Assembly (NCBI RefSeq): GCF_009865385.1
Contig: NZ_WWJT01000693.1
Span: 1-64,000, forward strand
From: Streptomyces sp. SID486
GTDB taxonomy: Bacteria > Actinomycetota > Actinomycetes > Streptomycetales > Streptomycetaceae
Direction: 5' to 3'
Length of the DNA: 64,000 nucleotides
Below, piece by piece: positions 1 to 7,963 of the stretch; positions within the stretch are counted from its first letter, which is position 1, and every line of letters begins with the position of its first letter. The translations under genes and the position numbers were made by a program. The notes under the pieces were generated by a model. It had not been told where the DNA came from. It saw only the letters and a program-made list of their open reading frames with translations, and ran no database searches.

Positions 1-93
1 CACCCCACGAGAAGCACCCCACGAGAAGCACCGCGCGAGGACACACACGAGGAAACGCCTGAGGACACGCACGAGGACACACACGAGGACACC
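1..93. repeat. Short tandem repeats ahead of the first gene
   Basis: The first 93 bases consist almost entirely of imperfect short repeats. A 14-base CACCCCACGAGAAG unit occurs about twice, followed by several GAGGACAC-type units separated by CACACAC/ACGCAC spacers. The last GAGGACACC copy serves as the ribosome-binding site of the gene at 94, so the Shine-Dalgarno-like GAGGA core is present in several copies upstream of one start codon. The region may extend beyond the left edge of the window. Confidence 0.7.
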
Positions 94-1014
94 ATGCGAG
101 CCATCACCGCCCAGGACCGAGACGCCGGCGTCGGCGGGCTCACCCTGACGGACCTGCCCCACCCCCATGCGGCCGAGAACGACGTCGTCGTGCGCGTCCA
201 CGCCGCGGGATTCACCCGCGGTGAGCTTGACTGGCCCGCGACCTGGACGGACCGCGCCGGCCGCGATCGCGCCCCGAGCGTGCCCGGGCACGAGGTCTCG
301 GGCGTCGTGGCGGAACTCGGTTACGGCACCACCGGCCTCACCGTCGGACAGCGCGTCTTCGGACTGACCGACTGGACCCGCGACGGATCGCTGGCCGAGT
401 ACGTCGCCGTCGAGGCCCGCAACCTCGCCCCTCTGCCCGCCGACGTCGACCACACGGCGGCGGCCGCGCTACCGGTCCCCGGTCTGACCGCCTGGCAGGG
501 CCTGTTCGATCACGCACACATCACCGCTGGTCAGAGCATCCTCGTCCACGGGGCCGCGGGCAGCGTGGGTTCCATCGCGGTGCAGCTCGCACAGGCGGCC
601 GGTGCCCGCGTGACCGGCACCGGACGGGCGGCCGACCGGGACGTCGTCCTCGCTCTGGGCGCGCACGCCTTCCTGGATCTCACGGCCGATCCGCTCGATG
701 ACGCGGGTGAGGTCGACGTGGTGTTCGACGTGATCGGTGGCGACGTCCTCGCCCGGTCGGCAGCCCTCGTACGAGCAGGCGGCACGCTCGTCACCATCGC
801 CCACCCGCCCACCGTACGGCCGCGCGACGCGAGAGCCGTGTTCTTCGTCGTCGAACCCGACCGCGCACGACTCACCGACCTCGCTCAGCGCCTCAGGGAC
901 GGGCGACTCGCGGTGCGGATCGGGGAGGTACGGCCGCTCTCCGAGGCCGTGGTGGCGTTCAGCCCCGAGCGGAGGACCGCCGGCCGGACGATCATCCACG
1001 TCGCCGAGCCCTGA
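94..1014 (+). CDS. NADP-dependent quinone oxidoreductase (zinc-free MDR family)
   Basis: This 306-residue protein has the medium-chain dehydrogenase/reductase plan. An N-terminal GroES-like half (about 1-125, with PGHEVSG near 64) is followed by a Rossmann half with the nucleotide-binding loop HGAAGSVGS at about 152-160. The catalytic and structural zinc cysteines are absent and the length is short, which fits the quinone oxidoreductase subgroup that reduces quinones or enones with NADPH. The ATG at 94 sits directly after a GAGGA element. The exact substrate cannot be told from sequence. A soluble cytoplasmic enzyme is expected, as no signal peptide is visible. Confidence 0.85.
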   Translation: MRAITAQDRDAGVGGLTLTDLPHPHAAENDVVVRVHAAGFTRGELDWPATWTDRAGRDRAPSVPGHEVSGVVAELGYGTTGLTVGQRVFGLTDWTRDGSLAEYVAVEARNLAPLPADVDHTAAAALPVPGLTAWQGLFDHAHITAGQSILVHGAAGSVGSIAVQLAQAAGARVTGTGRAADRDVVLALGAHAFLDLTADPLDDAGEVDVVFDVIGGDVLARSAALVRAGGTLVTIAHPPTVRPRDARAVFFVVEPDRARLTDLAQRLRDGRLAVRIGEVRPLSEAVVAFSPERRTAGRTIIHVAEP

Positions 1015-1140
1015 CAGCCCATCACCGAGCCTGACGGCTCGACGCCACGCCTTGACGGCACATCGCCGAGCCCTGACGGCTCGACGCCACGCCCTGACGG
1101 CACATCACCGCGTCCTGACCGTTCATCACCAGGACCTGGC
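1005..1140. repeat. Tandem repeat derived from a gene terminus
   Basis: The end of the oxidoreductase gene (GCCGAGCCCTGAC, containing its TGA stop) is repeated downstream as units of about 41-42 bases, each made of two related halves of about 21 bases containing CCTGACGGC. At least two full units and degenerate partial copies lie between 1005 and 1140. No gene is visible from 1015 to 1202. The unit looks as if it was copied from the stop-codon region of the upstream gene. Confidence 0.75.
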
Positions 1141-1202
1141 GGTAAGGCACCGCGCCCGGAGGCACTCTTGTGCCGGCGTGCCGGGTGTAGTCGGCTGTCG
1201 CC

Positions 1203-2987
1203 ATGCGACAGTCGACGGCACATCGGACTCGGGCATCACACGACACGGCAGGCCGCAGGAGAGTGTCCCGCAGGGGAAGGGCGGCGGTCCTGACCGCCGC
1301 CGTCCTCGCCGGGACACTGTGCGCGGTGTCCCCGCTCCAGCCCGCGCGGGCCGCGGTAACCCCGGACACCGCCCGCGCCATCGGGAGCACACGGGGGACA
1401 CCGGCGCACGACTTCGGCCCCCTTCGCCTCGACACCGTGACCATTCCACAGCTCCAGGCCCGTATGGCGGCCGGCGTGCTCACCCCGTCGGAGCTCACCC
1501 GCGCCTACCTGAAACGGATCAAGACTCTCGACCCGAAGATCCACGCCGTCCTGCGTACCGATCCCTCGGCCCAGCGCCAGGCCGCCGCGAGCGACGCACG
1601 GCACCGCAGCGGATCCGTCCGTGGACCGCTCGACGGCATCCCTGTCCTCGTCAAGGACAACGTCGAGACACGGGGCCTGTCGTCCACGGCGGGCTCACTC
1701 GCCCTCGCGGGCAACCCCCCGCACTCCGACGCCGTCCTGGTGGCACGCCTGCGGCGGGCGGGCGCGGTGATCCTGGGCAAGACGAACCTGTCCGAGTGGG
1801 CGAACTTCCGCGCGCAGAAGCCCACGTCGGGGTGGTCGGCGGTGGGTGGGCAGACACACAACCCCTACGTCCTCGACCGAAACCCGTGCGGTTCGTCGGC
1901 TGGTTCGGGCGCCGCACTGGCCGCCTCCCTGGCGCAGGTCGCGATCGGCACCGAGACCGACGGCTCGATCGTGTGCCCGGCGGGCATGAACGGCGTGGTG
2001 GGCCTGAAGCCGACTCTCGGCCTGGTCAGCGCCAAGGGCGTGGTGCCGATCTCCGCGGAGCAGGACACGGCGGGACCCATGGCCCGCAACGTCACCGACG
2101 TCGCGCTCACACTGGCGGCCATCGCCGGGCGGCCCCTGAGCGCCGGAGCGCCGGCTGTCGCCGGGCGGCCCCTGAGCGCCGGAGCGGCGGCTGTCGCCGG
2201 TCCCCGGTCCGCGAGGGACGCTGCCCGACGACTGACCGGCTCGGACGGTTTCGGCGGCCGAGCGGCCGTAGCAGCGGCCGGGGTCGGGAGTCTGCGGGGC
2301 AAACGGATCGGCCTGTGGCGGCTGCCGTCCCTGGGACAGGCGGTGGACGACGTGATGACCCGCGCGGCACACCGGCTGCGTGCCGCGGGCGCCCAGGTCG
2401 TGGAGGTGACGCCGCCCTACCAGGACCGGCTCGCCGAGCTGGAGTTCCCCGCGCTGCTGACCGAGTTCCACCGGGACATCGACGCCTACCTCGCCACCCG
2501 CCACGGACCGCGCGACCTGGCCGACCTCATCGCCTTCGATCGCGCCCATCCCGCGGAGCGGACCTGCTTCGCGGGACAGGAACTCTTCGAGCAGGCCCTC
2601 GCCGCCCCGCCCACCACCGACCCCGGGTACCGCGCGAAGCGGGCGGAGCTGCGAGAGCTGTCGCGGCGCTCGATCGACGAGACGATGGCCGCCCACCACC
2701 TGGACGCGATCGCCGCACCGACCAATCCGCCCGCCTGGACGACCGACTGCGCACGCGGCGACAACGACGTGATCCCCTCCTCCACACCGGCGGCCGTCGC
2801 CGGCTACCCGTCGCTCTCCGTCCCGGCCGGGACCACGGGCGGACTCCCCGTAGGACTGCTCCTGACGGCCGGCGGCCACCAGGACGCGGCACTGCTGTCC
2901 CTGGGGGCGGCGGTGGAGAGGCGCCTCCACGCCTGGCGCGCCCCCCGGTACCTGCCGACCACCGGACCCGGCACCACCGAGCGATGA
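1203..2987 (+). CDS. Secreted amidase (amidase signature family)
   Basis: The 594-residue product has an arginine-rich N terminus (RRRVSRRG) followed by a hydrophobic stretch and a PARA|AV-like cleavage site, suggesting export, possibly by the Tat route. The mature part is an amidase-signature enzyme: the catalytic lysine is in VLVKDNVE (near residue 151), the cis-serine in GSSAGSG (near 229) and the nucleophilic serine in TDGSIV (near 253), giving the Ser-Ser-Lys triad. It should hydrolyse amide bonds outside the membrane; substrate unknown. Around residues 307-332 a 12-residue unit (GRPLSAGAPAVA) is repeated in tandem, encoded by a 36-base DNA repeat, an apparent recent insertion in a surface loop. 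No clear ribosome-binding site precedes the ATG, so the start is uncertain. Confidence 0.85.
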   Translation: MRQSTAHRTRASHDTAGRRRVSRRGRAAVLTAAVLAGTLCAVSPLQPARAAVTPDTARAIGSTRGTPAHDFGPLRLDTVTIPQLQARMAAGVLTPSELTRAYLKRIKTLDPKIHAVLRTDPSAQRQAAASDARHRSGSVRGPLDGIPVLVKDNVETRGLSSTAGSLALAGNPPHSDAVLVARLRRAGAVILGKTNLSEWANFRAQKPTSGWSAVGGQTHNPYVLDRNPCGSSAGSGAALAASLAQVAIGTETDGSIVCPAGMNGVVGLKPTLGLVSAKGVVPISAEQDTAGPMARNVTDVALTLAAIAGRPLSAGAPAVAGRPLSAGAAAVAGPRSARDAARRLTGSDGFGGRAAVAAAGVGSLRGKRIGLWRLPSLGQAVDDVMTRAAHRLRAAGAQVVEVTPPYQDRLAELEFPALLTEFHRDIDAYLATRHGPRDLADLIAFDRAHPAERTCFAGQELFEQALAAPPTTDPGYRAKRAELRELSRRSIDETMAAHHLDAIAAPTNPPAWTTDCARGDNDVIPSSTPAAVAGYPSLSVPAGTTGGLPVGLLLTAGGHQDAALLSLGAAVERRLHAWRAPRYLPTTGPGTTER

Positions 2988-3168
2988 GAAAAGCCCACCG
3001 ACACCTCCCCGTGACGTCGAGAGGCCCGCATCCCGGTCGGCACCCGTGCCGGCACAGCCCCCGGCGCGGTGCCGGCGGCGCGCTCCCGCGTGCGGCGGTC
3101 GCCCGCACCGGGGGAGTGGTCCGGGTTCGGAACTCGCCCAGAGAGGTGGCGAGCGACGCCGGCGCGGT
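2988..3168. other. Convergent intergenic region, nothing recognised
   Basis: This gap separates the convergent amidase and LysR genes. No open frame with plausible codon use and no strong hairpin was recognised by eye. Confidence 0.5.
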
Positions 3169-4110
3169 TCAGCGCGCGGCCACCCAGTCCGGTGCCCAGG
3201 TCCCGGGGGCACCGTGGCGGGGCGTCGTCACGGCCAGGTGCGCCCGCAGGGTGGTCAGCGCCGGATGAGGGTTGTCCCGGTGCCACAGGAGCGAGTGGGG
3301 GTAGACCGGTGTGGGGTCGGTCACCGGGATACGGCGCAGGTCGTGACCGGCGGGCCAGACGAGGCGTGTGTCGCCGCCCATGAAGGTGGCCAGGCCGGGG
3401 GTGTCGGCGATGGTGTCGAGAAGCGCGTCGGAGCCGAAGTTGGGGCCGGTCGCCTCGATGGTGAGCCCGAATTCACGGACGAGATCCTCGTAGTAGGCGG
3501 CCCACTCGGTGCCGGGGACGATGCCCGGCATCCAGATCCGGTGTCCGGCGAGCTGCGCGACGCTGACCGACCGGGCGCCCGCCAGCGCGTGCGCGGGGCC
3601 GGTGAGGAGCTGGAGCGGTTCGTCGAGCACCCGGACGTGTTCGATGTCCTCGGGGAGCGGGCGGCCGGGTGCGGTGACGGCACGGAAGGACGCGTCGATC
3701 GTGCCGGAGCGGATGGCGTCGACGGCCGTCTCGATCCCGAACAGCATCACCACGTCGAGATCGGTCTCCGGATACGCGCGGTGGAAGCCGCGCATCAGGC
3801 CCGATGCCGCGCCGCGGGAGGCGATCACGTCGACGCGCAGCGGGCGGCGGCCGGTCCGCACGGAAGCGGCCGCGCGCTCGGCGACGCGCAGCAGCTCGCG
3901 GGCGTGCGGCAGGAACGCCTGCCCGTCGATGGTCAGTTCGGCGCCGCGCGGGGTGCGGGTGAACAGCCTCACTCCCAGGCTGCGCTCCAGCGCGGCGATG
4001 CGTTTGGAGACGGCCTGCTGGGTGACGGCCAGCTCGGCGGCGGCTTCCTGGAACTGCCCCGCGTCGGCGGCGGCGACGAAGGTACGGACGGCGTCGAAGT
4101 CCACACCCAC
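3169..4110 (-). CDS. LysR-family transcriptional regulator
   Basis: The 313-residue protein begins with a winged helix-turn-helix typical of LysR proteins (TQQAVSKRIAALE at about 29-41, then LGVRLFTRT). A periplasmic-binding-like effector domain of the usual length follows. It is transcribed away from the MFS transporter gene at 4240, the classic arrangement of a LysR regulator and its target. The intergenic region contains a perfect ACAACC-N3-GGTTGT palindrome close to the LysR start, a likely autoregulatory site. The inducer is unknown. Confidence 0.92.
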   Translation of the reverse strand: MGVDFDAVRTFVAAADAGQFQEAAAELAVTQQAVSKRIAALERSLGVRLFTRTPRGAELTIDGQAFLPHARELLRVAERAAASVRTGRRPLRVDVIASRGAASGLMRGFHRAYPETDLDVVMLFGIETAVDAIRSGTIDASFRAVTAPGRPLPEDIEHVRVLDEPLQLLTGPAHALAGARSVSVAQLAGHRIWMPGIVPGTEWAAYYEDLVREFGLTIEATGPNFGSDALLDTIADTPGLATFMGGDTRLVWPAGHDLRRIPVTDPTPVYPHSLLWHRDNPHPALTTLRAHLAVTTPRHGAPGTWAPDWVAAR

Positions 4111-4121
4111 ACCCTACGGCT

Positions 4122-4136
4122 ACAACCTTCGGTTGT
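4122..4136. promoter_or_regulatory. Candidate LysR operator palindrome
   Basis: ACAACC TTC GGTTGT is a perfect 6-base inverted repeat with a 3-base centre, lying 12 bases upstream of the LysR start and about 100 bases before the MFS start. A second GGTTGTTTG half-like sequence follows at about 4152. The position fits a LysR recognition site, but this is inferred only from symmetry and location. Confidence 0.5.
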
Positions 4137-4239
4137 GGCCGATGGGCAGCTGGTTGTTTGATACCTGGTCGCAAGCCTCGCTTGGATGCTTCTGGTCGCG
4201 CAACGGTTGTGCGGACAGCAGCGAGAGGCGGGCGCCGGT

Positions 4240-5484
4240 ATGGGGAGCGGGCGGCGGCTGGGACGGCGCTTCGGGTGGCTGTGGGGAGCCTACGGGACCA
4301 GCGCGCTGGGCACCTGGCTCGCCTTCGGCGCGTTCGAGGTGATAGCCATCCGGGTACTGCACGCCGGACCGGCCCAGGTCGCCGCGCTCTCCTCGGCGGG
4401 AGCCGCGGTGGGCGCGGTCGCGGCGGTGCCGCTCGGCCCGTGGGTGGAGTTCCGCCGCAAGCGACCGGTACTGATCACGATGGACCTGGTGCGGTGCGCG
4501 GCACTGCTGACGATCCCGGCCGCGTTCACCCTCGGCGCACTCACCTTCCTCCAGCTCCTTCTGGTCTCGGTCGTCGTCGCGGCAGCCGACATCACCTTCC
4601 GGGCCGCCTCCGGTGCCTACCTCAAGACGCTGCTGCCGGCCGGGGACCTGCTCGTCGCGGGCGCCCGGCTGGAGTCCACGACCTGGACGACCACGATCAT
4701 CGGACCGCCCCTGGGCGGGGCTGCGACCGCCCTGCTCGGCCCGGCGGCGACAGTGGCGGCCGACGCGGCCAGCTACCTGCTGTCGGCCCTGGGCATCCGC
4801 GCGAGCGGTGGGCACGAGCCGCCGCCCGAGCGTCGGCAGGCCGCACGCATGCGGGCCGGGGATCTGCTCGACGGCTGGCGCTACATCCTCGCCGACACGG
4901 CGCTACGGCCCCTGTTCTTCAACACCGTCCTGTTCAACGGCCTGCTGATGGCCGCCCAGCCGCTGCTGGCCGTGCTGATGCTCGGCCGGCTGGGGTTCGC
5001 ACCCTGGCAGTACGGCCTCGCGTTCGCCGCACCCTCGGTCGGCGGACTGCTCGGGTCACGGCTGGCGCGGCCGCTGGTCACCCGGTTCGGCGATCACCAG
5101 GTCCTCGCCGTCACCGGAACGCTGCGCGCTCTGTGGCCCGTCGGCCTGGCCTTCGTGAAGCCGGGCACGGCGGGGCTGGTGCTGGTGACGGGCGTGGAGT
5201 TCGGGCTCATCTTCTGCTGCGGTGTGTTCAACCCCGTCTACGCCACCTACCGCCTCCAGCGCACCACGTCCGGCCGGGTCGCGCGCACCCTCTCCGCCTG
5301 GTCGGTCACCACCAAAGCCTCGACCGCGCTTCTGACGGCCGTCTGGGGGGTGCTCGGCGGCCTGCTCGGCCTGCGCACGGCCATCGGGCTGGCCGGGATG
5401 CTGCTGCTGGCGACCCCTGTGCTGCTGCCCCGTCGCGCGGCACGGCTCCGTCCCGAGCCGCGACCGGCACCCACCCGCACCTGA
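4240..5484 (+). CDS. MFS transporter
   Basis: This 414-residue integral membrane protein has about 12 hydrophobic segments and the soluble-loop pattern of the major facilitator superfamily, for example the basic loop EFRRKRP after the second/third helix. The ATG at 4240 is preferred over an in-frame ATG at 4186 because the protein then begins with the usual short basic leader MGSGRRLGRRFG before helix 1. It lies divergent from the LysR gene and is probably controlled by it. It is most like proton-driven drug or metabolite exporters; the substrate is unknown. Confidence 0.85.
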   Translation: MGSGRRLGRRFGWLWGAYGTSALGTWLAFGAFEVIAIRVLHAGPAQVAALSSAGAAVGAVAAVPLGPWVEFRRKRPVLITMDLVRCAALLTIPAAFTLGALTFLQLLLVSVVVAAADITFRAASGAYLKTLLPAGDLLVAGARLESTTWTTTIIGPPLGGAATALLGPAATVAADAASYLLSALGIRASGGHEPPPERRQAARMRAGDLLDGWRYILADTALRPLFFNTVLFNGLLMAAQPLLAVLMLGRLGFAPWQYGLAFAAPSVGGLLGSRLARPLVTRFGDHQVLAVTGTLRALWPVGLAFVKPGTAGLVLVTGVEFGLIFCCGVFNPVYATYRLQRTTSGRVARTLSAWSVTTKASTALLTAVWGVLGGLLGLRTAIGLAGMLLLATPVLLPRRAARLRPEPRPAPTRT

Positions 5485-5495
5485 ACGCCCCCGCC

Positions 5496-5645
5496 CCACC
5501 CGCGCCGGACGGTCTCGCTCCACCCGCGCCCAAAGGTCTCGCTCCACCCGCATCCGGCGGGACCCGCCCTGCCGCACTGCGGCGGGACCTGCCCTGCCGC
5601 GCTTCGGCGGGACCCGCCCCGCCACACCGGCGGACCCGCCCCGCC
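5496..5645. repeat. Two families of short tandem repeats after the MFS gene
   Basis: Just downstream of the MFS stop are two consecutive tandem arrays. The first has a 24-base unit CACCCGCGCC...GGTCTCGCTC in about three copies. The second has a unit of 23-25 bases (CGGCGGGACCCGCCCTGCCG) in about four copies. Several units are internally self-complementary and could form hairpins, so the array may act as an extended terminator. Confidence 0.7.
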
Positions 5646-5812
5646 CCCGTGGTCGCCGCTCGCCGACAGGGGACCGCACCGCGCATCCCGACCGGCCATC
5701 CCTCAACCTCAACTCTAGCTTTAGGTTGAGCAGCTTCACGCTGGGCGCTCCTGCCGTAGTCGAGTCAGGAGACGGAACCGCCTCCGCGGTCGTGTAGAGT
5801 GGTGTTCACCGA

Positions 5813-5889
5813 CGCGGGGTGGAGCAGCTCGGTAGCTCGCTGGGCTCATAACCCAGAGGTCGCAGGTTCAAATCCTGTCCCCGCTACCA
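5813..5889 (+). tRNA. Initiator tRNA-Met (CAT anticodon), CCA encoded
   Basis: A full cloverleaf can be drawn. The acceptor arm is CGCGGGG (5813-5819) with CCCCGC at the 3' side, followed by T, A and an encoded CCA ending at 5889. The T arm contains GGTTCAAATCC. The anticodon arm is CTGGG CTCATAA CCCAG, with the CAT anticodon and the three consecutive G-C pairs characteristic of initiator tRNA. The first base is an unpaired C (C1 opposite U72), the other initiator hallmark. Length is 77 bases. Confidence 0.96.
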
Positions 5890-5891
5890 AA

Positions 5892-5921
5892 CGAAGGGGC
5901 CGGCCGTCGTCGGCCCCTTCG
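5892..5921. terminator. Hairpin terminator after tRNA-fMet
   Basis: CGAAGGGGCCG and CGGCCCCTTCG form a perfect 11-base-pair stem with an 8-base loop, starting 3 bases after the tRNA CCA. No T-run follows, as is common in high-GC actinomycetes. It could also serve the opposite-strand VWA gene ending at 6005. Confidence 0.8.
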
Positions 5922-6004
5922 GCATGCCTGCCGCCCGTCGCGGTCACGCCCCCACGGCCCCCGCACGGTCGCGCCGCAGTCGCTCGTGTGCGAGGACACC
6001 TGCG

Positions 6005-7045
6005 TCAGAGCATGAGCAGGAGCCGTGTGTCCGCCACGAGCTTGCGGTTCACGCTGGTGCTCTGCACGAAGATGGTGAAGTCGTCGTTGTGGTCCGGCTT
6101 GACGCGGACCTCCGCGTCCGGCAGGCCGAGCAGGGTTCGGGCCTCGGGTCCGGTGTAGACCCGGTCCGTGGCCTTCTCCAGCACCGCTATCTGCTTGCGG
6201 GCCTGGATCTTCTCCGACTTGCTCAGCTGGTAGAACGCGCCGCCGGTGCGGTAGGTGTGCCCGGACTCGACGACCCACTCCCGGATCGCTGTGTCGCGCG
6301 TCACCTTGATCAGCTGGTACTGCGACGGGTCCGCCGGGGCGAGGCCGGCCGCCTTGATGGTGTCCTTGTTGACGGCTTCCGCGCCCGTGGAGAACACCGC
6401 CCGCGATCCCCGGATGCCCTGGCTGCGGCCCACCATGAACTTCTCGGTGGCCGCTCGGATGACCTGCCCGGCCTCCTCCAGGCCCTGGGTGCTCGTGGCG
6501 TCCCAGACGGCGATGTTGTCCTTCGGGAAGCCACACCGCATGGCCTCGCGCTTGCCCATCTGGTCCGGCACGAGGACGGCAAGCGTCCAGTTGTCCTGCT
6601 GCGTCTCGATCATCCCGGCCACGGCCTCGACCAGTTCCCGCGGATCACGGGCGGGTGCGTCCGGGCAGCGGTGGCTCGCGTTCTCCTGCCCGTCCGTGAG
6701 CACGAACGTCAGGAAGCTGTGGTCGCCGTACAGTTGCGCCGTCTGCGCCAGCTCCCGCTGCGACTTCAGCGTGGCCGCCAGCAGGGCCGTCATTCCCCCG
6801 GGACGGTACAACTGCTTCAGCGACGGCATGCGCAGCACGTCCTTGTCATAGATGACGCACTCCACCGTGTCCGCGAAGACGTACACGGTGACGCGGGTCT
6901 CCTGGTCCAGTTCCCCCGACCGGCGGGCGAGGTAGGCGATCTGCTGGTCGGCGACCTCGATGACCTTGCGGCTCAGGTGTGACATGGACGAACTCGCATC
7001 CAGCACAAGAGCGACGTGATTGATGTAGTTCTGGCTGCCGGACAT
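6005..7045 (-). CDS. VWA-domain protein
   Basis: The 346-residue protein starts at an ATG preceded by GGGGAG. Its N-terminal two thirds is a von Willebrand factor A domain: the metal-ion-dependent adhesion site motif DASSSMS appears at about 17-23, with further conserved elements such as the FVLTDG strand near residue 111. No signal peptide or membrane segment is evident, so it is probably cytosolic, like the bacterial VWA proteins that act with chaperone-like ATPases or stress proteins. No partner ATPase is adjacent. The specific role is unknown. An 18-base direct repeat at 7186-7232 lies upstream. Confidence 0.8.
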   Translation of the reverse strand: MSGSQNYINHVALVLDASSSMSHLSRKVIEVADQQIAYLARRSGELDQETRVTVYVFADTVECVIYDKDVLRMPSLKQLYRPGGMTALLAATLKSQRELAQTAQLYGDHSFLTFVLTDGQENASHRCPDAPARDPRELVEAVAGMIETQQDNWTLAVLVPDQMGKREAMRCGFPKDNIAVWDATSTQGLEEAGQVIRAATEKFMVGRSQGIRGSRAVFSTGAEAVNKDTIKAAGLAPADPSQYQLIKVTRDTAIREWVVESGHTYRTGGAFYQLSKSEKIQARKQIAVLEKATDRVYTGPEARTLLGLPDAEVRVKPDHNDDFTIFVQSTSVNRKLVADTRLLLML

Positions 7046-7185
7046 GACGGCTCCCCCTCGTCTCTGCGACTCGATGTTCCTACCGTCTCACGCACCACTG
7101 ACAATCGATCTTGGCGCTCGGCCCGCTGAAGGGGACCGTCGACGAAGAGCCGGTCCGACGAGAGACATGGACCGCTGTACTCACA

Positions 7186-7232
7186 CCGGCGACGACATGT
7201 GCCACCGCGCTCCGCCGGCGACGACATGTGCC
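7186..7232. repeat. Pair of 18-base direct repeats in a promoter region
   Basis: CCGGCGACGACATGTGCC occurs at 7186-7203 and again at 7215-7232, a 29-base period. Both copies lie in the region upstream of the minus-strand VWA gene and contain the palindromic core ACATGT. They could be tandem binding sites for a regulator. Confidence 0.5.
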
Positions 7233-7333
7233 GGCCCACACCCGCTCAGTACCGCCGATGGCGGCACACATCCGGCAGGGGCTTGGGACCCGGGTCGGCA
7301 CTGCCGTCCGACAGCGGCGCGAACGGCGCGGGA

Positions 7334-7762
7334 TCAGCCGCAGTTGGTGGCGTACCTGCCGAAGCGCACGCCGTCGATGCTGCCCCACCAGTCCACGCAG
7401 GAACCGGCGGCGCGGACGTGGACCGGGCCGACGTAGGAACGGAAGTCGCCACCGTCGTAGTCGTCGTAGATCTCGCTGTCGCTGCGCCGGATGAACAGCT
7501 CCATGGGGACCGCGTCACCCGTGACGTGCCGGACGGCGACCGCGCAGTTCTCACCGGTGGCCGAGCTGTAGGTGAGGTAGGCCGTGCCGGTGTCGCCGAC
7601 CGGTGTCGAGTTGACTACCTTGTAGCCGGTACCGCAGGCGCCGTTGTAGGCGGCCTTCGCGGCAGCGGGTGCCGCCGATGCCTGCGGTGCGAGCGCCAGG
7701 AAGGCGACCGCACTCACACCGACGGCCGCCGTAGCCTGCGCCACGCGCTTCATACCCGTCAT
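7334..7762 (-). CDS. Spore-associated protein A-like secreted protein
   Basis: The protein of about 142 residues starts at the ATG at 7762, preceded by GGGGAAG. A longer in-frame start is rejected because it would bury the signal peptide. The N terminus (MTGMKRVAQ..., hydrophobic core, APQASA|A) is a Sec signal peptide. The mature part, with YNGACGTGY near its start, LTYSSATGENCAV, and a C terminus ending in WGSIDGV...TNCG with four cysteines, resembles SapA, a spore-associated protein of Streptomyces. It is expected to be exported and to associate with the sporulating hyphal surface; biochemical function is unknown. Confidence 0.8.
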   Translation of the reverse strand: MTGMKRVAQATAAVGVSAVAFLALAPQASAAPAAAKAAYNGACGTGYKVVNSTPVGDTGTAYLTYSSATGENCAVAVRHVTGDAVPMELFIRRSDSEIYDDYDGGDFRSYVGPVHVRAAGSCVDWWGSIDGVRFGRYATNCG

Positions 7763-7963
7763 CGTTCTTCCCCGTTTCCTGTGCGCCGCGGGCCCGATGC
7801 CTGCGTACGTCCAGTAAGACCGGCCGCCGGTCCCGCCCGTTGTACGCACCCCTGCAACAACTGCGTGCCGCATGTCATCGCCGGGCAACAGCGCGGTGAA
7901 CGAAGAGTGGCCCCGGCCCGGAGGCCGGGGCCACTGCGACGGTAAGCGGGTGGCCGCGCCCTC

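Noticed and set aside
737-3268. Long plus-strand frame of 843 codons over the oxidoreductase end and amidase
   Set aside because: Its translation is Arg/Pro/Gly-rich without motifs; it is the shadow of the amidase in another frame, an effect of high GC at third positions.
5813-5921. tRNA as integration site of a mobile island
   Set aside because: No integrase and no second copy of the tRNA 3' end were seen nearby.
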